Shown here in pieces: positions 10,369 through 64,000 of a DNA stretch of 64,000 nucleotides. A model generated the notes under the pieces. It had not been told where the DNA came from, did not search any database, and was given only the letters and a program-made list of their open reading frames with translations. The stretch covers positions 917,580-981,579 of the forward strand of contig NC_059297.1 of assembly GCF_017591435.1 (NCBI RefSeq), in the 5' to 3' direction. The stretch comes from Portunus trituberculatus (Eukaryota; Arthropoda; Malacostraca; Decapoda; Portunidae). How positions within the stretch are numbered: position 1 is the first letter of the stretch; the number at the start of each line of letters is the position of its first letter. The position numbers and the translations under genes were made by a program.

Positions 10369-11935
10369 TTGATTGATACATTTATTGTTGAATTAATAAA
10401 TAATTACAACAAAGAAGGAGGATGGGCCTTACCACCCACCCCCTGGGCAAAGACTTAAGGTTAAAGTATCACAAAAATAACTCTGGACAGTATACACAGC
10501 AAGAATACAAGTATTTCAATAAATAAATACACATATTGCACACCTTATTGCCTAAGACATCCTACAGTCTGGGAGCAAACTGAGGATATTCCCTGAGTAT
10601 TTCCTTGAGGGTGGCAGAGTCTAGGAGATGGTCAATGAGGCTGTACAAGTCATGCTGACCTTGTGGCCTAAATTTAGCAATGAGAGGACATTCCATGATA
10701 TAGTGACGCAGAGTGTGTCCCCTTGGTGCAGCACACAGCACACACCAGGAGAAGCACTGACTTCCCAAAAGTATTTGTAGCCTAATCTGAGCCTCATTGC
10801 CACCCTGTCATGTGATGCAGTATGTCTCCCGTAGGTGTAAGCACAGCTCTGGGAGACACGTGCATAGTGAAGACTAGTGCTACTGCCCCTATGGCAACAA
10901 AGCTCCAACTGATCACTAATGCTACTTTGTACAAAGTCCTTAATGCTACTCTTAACATAACCCAGAGTGTACTCAGTGCCAGGGTTCACTGTGTTATCTT
11001 GTAGGGCACACTGAGCAAGGTGGTCTGCTTTTTCATTTAGCGGGATACCCACATGAGAGGGTGTCCAGATGAAATGGACCGTGGCACCAGCCCCTTCAAG
11101 GGAGTGGATGAGATCAAGACACTTATTAACTAGATCACAGTCCATGGGGGAGGTGGACTGAAGGGCATACAATGCAGCCTGACTGTCAATAAAGAAATAT
11201 ACATTCTTATGGAGAGGCACCACAATGTGGAGCGCATCCAGAACAGCATGCAGTTCTGCTCTAGTGGAAGACATGGGTGCAGGGAGCCGCCTGGAAACCT
11301 CAGTGTCAGTGTAGAGACTGGCAGAGATGTAGTCACGGATGAACAGCCCACATCCAGACCTGCTGCCATTGACTGACCCATCACAATAAACATGAATAGC
11401 CTCAACGTGTGGGTACTTGGACAATTTAGTCATGAACATGTCTTGCAGCACATGAGGGAGCCAGTCCCTCTTGGGCTGATGCAGTGAGTGAATATCAACA
11501 CTGACACGGTGAGGGTTCCAGGCGGGTTGCAGCGGTGACATAACAACGTTAATACAAGCCTCGGCTACACCTACACTTGTCAGTACTCCCAAGATCTTCC
11601 TGAGGTATGGTGTTGTAGGAGTGCGAGGATCATGATACAGGGGGGTCAGTGATCCCTTTAGAGAGTCAGAGCCCGTGCATAGCATCCGACTAATTGTGCG
11701 ACAAGTAATTTCCTGTACCCTACACATAATACTCAGCAGGTGCAGTTCAGCTCTGAGGACTTCAATCCGTGCAGTCCTAGGGCATCCCAAGATTATCCGC
11801 ATAGCTTCATTCTGAACAAGCTCCAGGGAACGGAGTTGGGTGTCACTAAACTGTATTAAAACAGGGACGGCATAATCAATAAGGGACCGTATGACAGATA
11901 TATAGAACATTCTTAGGACTGGATTGATAGTGTAA
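10364..11935 (-). mobile_element. 5'-truncated non-LTR retrotransposon with RNase H domain
   Basis: Minus-strand coding begins inside the post-RT region (YISVIRSLIDYAVPVL) and continues into an RNase H domain with YCDGSV, STRAELHAVLDAL, FIDSQAALYAL and HVGIPLNEKADHLA, i.e. the D-E-D-D set. RNase H places it with I-like LINEs. A frame shift near 10770 moves the C-terminal CVLC...H...C finger to another frame (10562-10768). The 3' end is a (TCAA)n tail at 10364-10378, abutting the end of the neighbouring plus-strand LINE. Confidence 0.88.
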
Positions 11936-12055
11936 GAAAAAAAAATATATAAAGGTTGATAGTGAAAAAAAAAATGTAGATAAAAGTTGGTAGTGAAAGA
12001 AGAAAAGAAAATGGATAAAAATGAATTGTGAAAAAAAGGAGAAAATAGATAACCA
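11920..12055. repeat. Degenerate A-rich minisatellite, about four units of 33-35 bp
   Basis: Four imperfect copies of a unit beginning (G)GTTGATAGTGAAAAA and ending ATGGATAAAA lie head to tail. They end 100 bases before the NCAPD3 start codon. Confidence 0.6.
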
Positions 12056-12155
12056 GCAATAACGAAAGTGAATAAACACCATCTTGGGGGCCGTTGCAAA
12101 GGTAATCTCCTGACTTTACATCCGAACCGAATTTCAAACGTTAATAACAACAAAA

Positions 12156-59448
<47,293 letters not shown>

Positions 59449-60330
59449 GTGAGTTGGAAGATTTTTACTTTCTTTGTTGAGTGTCAATGTACTTATTTAA
59501 CCTATGAAAATTGATGCTATAAGTAGCATGTTAAATATGAAAAGTCACAAGATTTTGAATGAAATGCATAACAGATCTTTTCCCTCTTTATGTAATGCAC
59601 TTGTGCCACCTCAATATACATTACTAAATGACTTGCCCTATATAACAATATGAGTCTTCAGAAAATGTCTTGTCGTAATGACTGTTAGATATAGTGAACT
59701 TTCAGATATGGTCATATGGACATTCTGCTTTCAATTCATTAAACAGTGGTATGTACCTTGACTTCGAGCTTCATTTGTTTTGTGGTAGTTTGTAACAGTT
59801 TGCATGTATAGGAAATCTTCCCATTGAAATGAATTTTAATTTCCATTATTCTGTTCCAGGTCCCTATAGATACCTCAGCTTGTTTTTCTTTACATGTTTT
59901 TTAACCCCTTCAACATGAGGTCGAGTATTTTTCATCCTCATGGTGCTTGTAAGATATCAGATGATGCGCACACTGTGCCGTGGCTGCTTTCTGCTAAGAT
60001 GATGTGTTTTCTTTTTCCTTATAATGTAAGAGATCTTTCAGAATGTATGTCGTTTATGATACTATGGCTTACTTGACTTTCATCGTTATTACAAAGGTAA
60101 AAGATTAGCTAATACTAGGATAGGTACTGATGTGCTCTTCTGGCAATAATTTTATTTTATTTACTAACTTATTTTTTTTTTGGAACAAGTAGATTAGTTT
60201 ATCATAAAAATGAAAGTTTTGTCTTGAAAATGGTGGAGAACAGGCAAATTATAATTTTTTTCTCAAAAATTTGTGTTTTTATTTCATAATGGGTGTACAT
60301 AGTTTGAAAAATTACTTACTATTATTGTTT
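59449..60330 (+). other. NCAPD3 intron 6, first part
   Basis: AT-rich intron; nothing recognised. Confidence 0.5.
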
Positions 60331-60338
60331 GTGTTTCT

Positions 60339-60448
<110 letters not shown>

Positions 60449-60959
60449 GCCTCTAAGTCAGGTGTCCCCCCACCACCTCCCAGCCTAGATATGGTGCTGG
60501 GAGCCGTTTTCTATTGCCCAGAGTGAAGAGATTAAATACAGTAAATCAGGGGTCAGCAATCTTTTGAACAAAGTGTGCCAGTTGATAATTAATACTATTT
60601 ATCTTACTACCTTGCATCCCAGGTGTGATATCTTCAGCTCTATATAGCACCCCTAACCTATGAAAATTTTAAATCATAATTTTATAGTATGTAGTGACCA
60701 TTGAAATCAAGATAAAATATATTTTCCTGGACATGCATAACATAATGTAAAATTTTTATAGCATTTAGTATTCTTTGTAGCTAAAAGTAATTTATATTTT
60801 GAATTTATACTTACCATATTAATGTAATCCTTACCCTTACTTCCCTTTGGCCAAAATTGTAATTTCAGGTAAACATCTGGACATCTTGAGCTTCATATCC
60901 TCAGAGTGATCCACTGTAAACCTGCTGTGATAGGGGTTGAGGACGTACTTCATGTGTGG

Positions 60960-61082
60960 AAATATCTGTTCACATCGATATGTGGATCTAAATGCTGATA
61001 ACAGTGCCCATAAATTCCTGTGATAGCCCACATGGTATAAAGAGAAAGAGAGAGACAGAGATAGAGAGAGAGAGAGAGAGAG
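60960..61082. repeat. SINE 3' fragment plus (GA)n
   Basis: CCCATAAATTCCTGTGATAG and CATGGTATAAA match the 3' end of the SINE at 1006-1226; GA repeats follow, as there. Confidence 0.6.
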
Positions 61083-62818
61083 AAAAGCTACTTTCTTCAT
61101 CCAATAGGAAAGTCATGCATGACTTACTAAGGCTCAGAACACGGCAGATGCTTCCAGGGTTCATATTTGTGGCTGCTCGTCATCGGCTACTTGATGGAGT
61201 TGGTGTTTGTGTTGTGTGTCTACAGGGTGGCTCTCTGGGGTTGCTTTTCCCGTACTGTGGCCACTTAATGAGGTGTAGAGGACGTAGCAATTTTGTGTGT
61301 GCTTTTCTGCTCAGCGAGATATGTGCAGAGTGTAATAGTGCAGTATGCAAAGACAATTAGTGTGGTGTTGTAATGTGGGGGGAAAATAAATAAATAGATA
61401 AATAAATAAAGTAAATACATGAATAAAATTACTTATGATGAATAGAGGAAAGATTATGAAAGACTTTTAAATTTATTTTGACAAATGGTAGCAGTAGCTG
61501 TGATCAAGGTACTGGTTTTTTAATTTTGACTGAAACACATTGACTGTTACAAATTCACACATTCTACAGCAAATAAATGGAATGATATTAAATGAACTTC
61601 TCTCCCCATAATCACATTCGTTTGTTTACAGTCCAGCTCACCAGAGAGAGGATACACTCACTCACTACAAAATACAATGCAGAATAAAGAAATTACACAT
61701 AATTAATTTCGCAGCCTCGCAATTGAGCAGCAGTGACACACGTGGCTTTCCACTTGTGCTGTGGCTCACGTGGCTTCACAGCTCATGGAAAGAAACAAGA
61801 AAACACTTACTCGTCTTTGAGGCCGCAGTGTATCTTTAACAGAGAGAAGTGTGCCACATGGTGTCACTTCCTTGAACACACACCCTTAACATTGTCTTTG
61901 GGAACCTAGTTACACATGAGAAGAAAAGCGGGGTTTGAGGATGTACCATAGTGGGTGACAATCCCCCCCCCCTCTTCACTTCACCCTCCACTGCCAGGAA
62001 TTAATAATTTTGCTTTCCTCTATTCCTACAAAATCTTCTATAAAAAATATACTACACACACATGTGGACACACTGGAAGAGAGAGAGCAGTCGTTTCTAT
62101 TTGCTCGGGTGAAGGACGGGAGGGTACTGTATAGTAATTAAATTATATGACTATAAGCACTATTTCTTATTAAAGTTACGTTAAATTTTTATGAGAGCGG
62201 GGAGTACTGACCTGTTCAGGTGAAGGATTGGAGAGTACTGTGAGAATCTCATACCAATGTCTCTCCCATGCTCAAGCCCCCTAGTGGGCCTTGCTTCCTC
62301 CCCCTCCCAAGCATTTGTCAGTTGCCCCACTATGATTGGTGTAGAGTGACTAAAAGTTATTTTGATTGCCATTACTAATGAAGTTACATTACTGAAAGAC
62401 ACTTTCCTGAACAGCTCTACTTACTGGAGTGAAAAATTTGTTAAACTTCTGATTACAAAGCAAGTGAATTTAATACTTTTAATTCATGAGCTGGCTACTC
62501 TCTCTTCCTATGGGGTGTATCTGTCTGCACCATTTGTCGCTACACTAGGCCATCACCTTAAAAACTAAAAACTTAGTATTATTATCCCCGGTGCTACAGT
62601 GTCACCCACAGGCAATCGTTTGATGATTAGTGTCTCGTTTACTCTGCTAATCTGTCTCGAAGGTGGTATATATAATGGGAACTTACTTCTATTTTTCTTT
62701 TAAATTTACATATCCTGCCGTGTTTTGTGTCTTCTATGACATAACCATCAATCAACCATTTGGTTAGTATACCAGTTTCTGTCACAGACACCTGTTTTTC
62801 ATACAAAATATAGCAGTT
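61083..62818. other. Intron 6, unrecognised sequence
   Basis: No gene, clear repeat or transposon terminus identified. Confidence 0.4.
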
Positions 62819-63099
62819 TCACTGCTCCACATACCTTTTCGCCGAGAAACCGCTCGCTTTAGCGCTACACCTGGCAGCGCGGTGCTCATTGCTGCCGCCA
62901 GCACACTGCGTGGACAACCAGTCAGTTATTTCTCGGCGCGCAGAGCGAGTAGACCTGCATTTCCGCCGCTGCTTCCTTTCTTCCTCGCCTTTTTTTCGCC
63001 TTCTTTTTCCTCCTGTTTCTATGGAGGAAGATTCTAGTGATGTTCCTGTGTCTCCGGGGCGGTCTGTTCCCGTCATTGGAGGGTGTTTTGGCCAGCCAT

Positions 63100-64000
63100 A
63101 TGGACGCCCCTGCCGGTCCTTCTGCAGTTTTTACGTCTCCTTTGCCACAGCCCACGAGGCGGATTTGCTCTAGGCCTGACTGTTCCAGGGTCTTGGGTAG
63201 TGTCCTCCATGATCCTCATTCGGTCTGTATCAAGTGCAGGGAGTTCTGCAGCCTAGGTAAGAGGTGTGATGAGTGTTCTGGCTGGAGCAAGGATAAGATT
63301 CTTACCGCCTACAAGTATCAATGCGGGTTGAGGCGCAAGCGGGAGTCTAAAGCTAACTTAAAGGGTAAGTCTAAGGGCTCTCATATCCGGTATGGTATCA
63401 GCAGTAACACGAGCCATATGTCTGGGGATTCTAGCTCTCAGGTCTCCTCTGCTATTTCTGTTGGAGGTGTTGCCCTTCAGGCAGGCAGTGTAATTTCTCA
63501 GGATGAGCTCACTGCTGATGATTCAGCATCTCAGCAGGGGTCTAAGGCTCCAGTCTCTATAGATCTTTCCTTGTTTTTGGAATCCTGGCAGGAGCAACTC
63601 CTTGCTTCTGTTGACAGCCTGGTGTCTTCACGGTTGGGAGAGTTACATAACCCTGTGTCTTCCCTGGCTACTGACCCACCTCTTTCAGCTCTCCCTTCAT
63701 CCTCGGACAGAGACCTGATGAAGTTCAGTGTCCTGTCCCCCCAGAGTCCTGATGCAAAAAGGTGTGTGCAGTCACATCAAGTCAGGGGGCCAGGGGGGGC
63801 TGTCCGGGGGCTTGAGGTGGCTTCCAAGCGTTCTCATCCTCCTAAGGATGACGCTAGAAGGATCAAGAAGTCCCGCCCCACCTCAGTGGTGACCGGTGCC
63901 CTGGCTCCTTCCCAGGCTCGGTCGGTGGGGGGGGACAGGGAGAGGGTGGACCAGTGCACTGCTCCTGGCCCCTCCCACAAGGCCCAGGGTGAGGGCCCAG
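63100..64000 (+). CDS. Retroelement ORF1/gag-like protein, open to the window edge
   Basis: From ATG at 63100 the frame is open for 300 codons to the last base. Residues 47-63 hold a Cys cluster, CIKCREFCSLGKRCDEC, followed by a basic stretch (LRRKRESK) and a long Ser/Pro/Gly-rich region. This resembles the leader protein of DIRS-like or similar retroelements of crustaceans (uncertain). An alternative ATG at 63019 is in another frame, perhaps after a one-base indel. A deleted relative is at 43715-44235. Confidence 0.55.
   Translation, partial: MDAPAGPSAVFTSPLPQPTRRICSRPDCSRVLGSVLHDPHSVCIKCREFCSLGKRCDECSGWSKDKILTAYKYQCGLRRKRESKANLKGKSKGSHIRYGISSNTSHMSGDSSSQVSSAISVGGVALQAGSVISQDELTADDSASQQGSKAPVSIDLSLFLESWQEQLLASVDSLVSSRLGELHNPVSSLATDPPLSALPSSSDRDLMKFSVLSPQSPDAKRCVQSHQVRGPGGAVRGLEVASKRSHPPKDDARRIKKSRPTSVVTGALAPSQARSVGGDRERVDQCTAPGPSHKAQGEGP

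Overview
The window looks like nuclear DNA of a decapod crustacean, most likely a crab (inference). It carries two animal genes with introns, several hundred bases of pure (AT)n, (AC)n and (AG)n at many places, and dense insertions of crustacean-type LINEs, Penelope-like elements and TA-targeting DNA transposons. No bacterial, viral or organellar gene was seen. The unique exons are free of frameshifts, while the repeats are full of one-base indels.

Positions 1-6806 (minus strand) hold the start of DNA polymerase theta (POLQ): a long first exon encoding a low-complexity N-terminus, then ten exons of the helicase-like domain. The gene runs off the left edge before the polymerase domain. All 11 exons join in frame; one intron has a GC-AG donor. 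Positions 12156-59448 (plus strand) hold six exons of NCAPD3, the HEAT-repeat D3 subunit of condensin II, about 848 residues, with the 3' part of the gene beyond the right edge. The two genes point away from each other. The 5.3 kb between their start codons is filled mainly by two 5'-truncated LINEs.

POLQ introns are short. NCAPD3 introns 1, 4 and 5 (about 12, 11 and 16 kb) are built almost wholly of mobile DNA. Intron 1 contains a 3.1 kb TIR transposon with broken transposase, a three-level nest (Tigger-like element, piggyBac-like element inside it at TTAA, second Tigger-like element inside that at TA), a 586-bp fold-back element and more Tigger-like copies. Intron 2 has hAT transposase pieces in opposite orientations and an antisense CR1-like LINE. 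Intron 4 has a full-length CR1-like LINE lying between (AC)n tracts, followed by a 5.6 kb higher-order tandem array of alternating A and B LINE 3' ends. Intron 5 has a chain of TA-inserting elements separated by (AT)n arrays, two Penelope-like fragments with GIY-YIG domains, and a dead Tc1-like element. The last 5 kb ends inside an open retroelement ORF.

The two host genes serve genome maintenance (theta-mediated end joining; chromosome condensation), but nothing here shows a functional link beyond the head-to-head arrangement. The best candidates for undescribed structure are the LINE higher-order array, the GQNKN-type transposon at 14841-17983, the nested transposons, and the regular pairing of TA-target transposon ends with (AT)n arrays.
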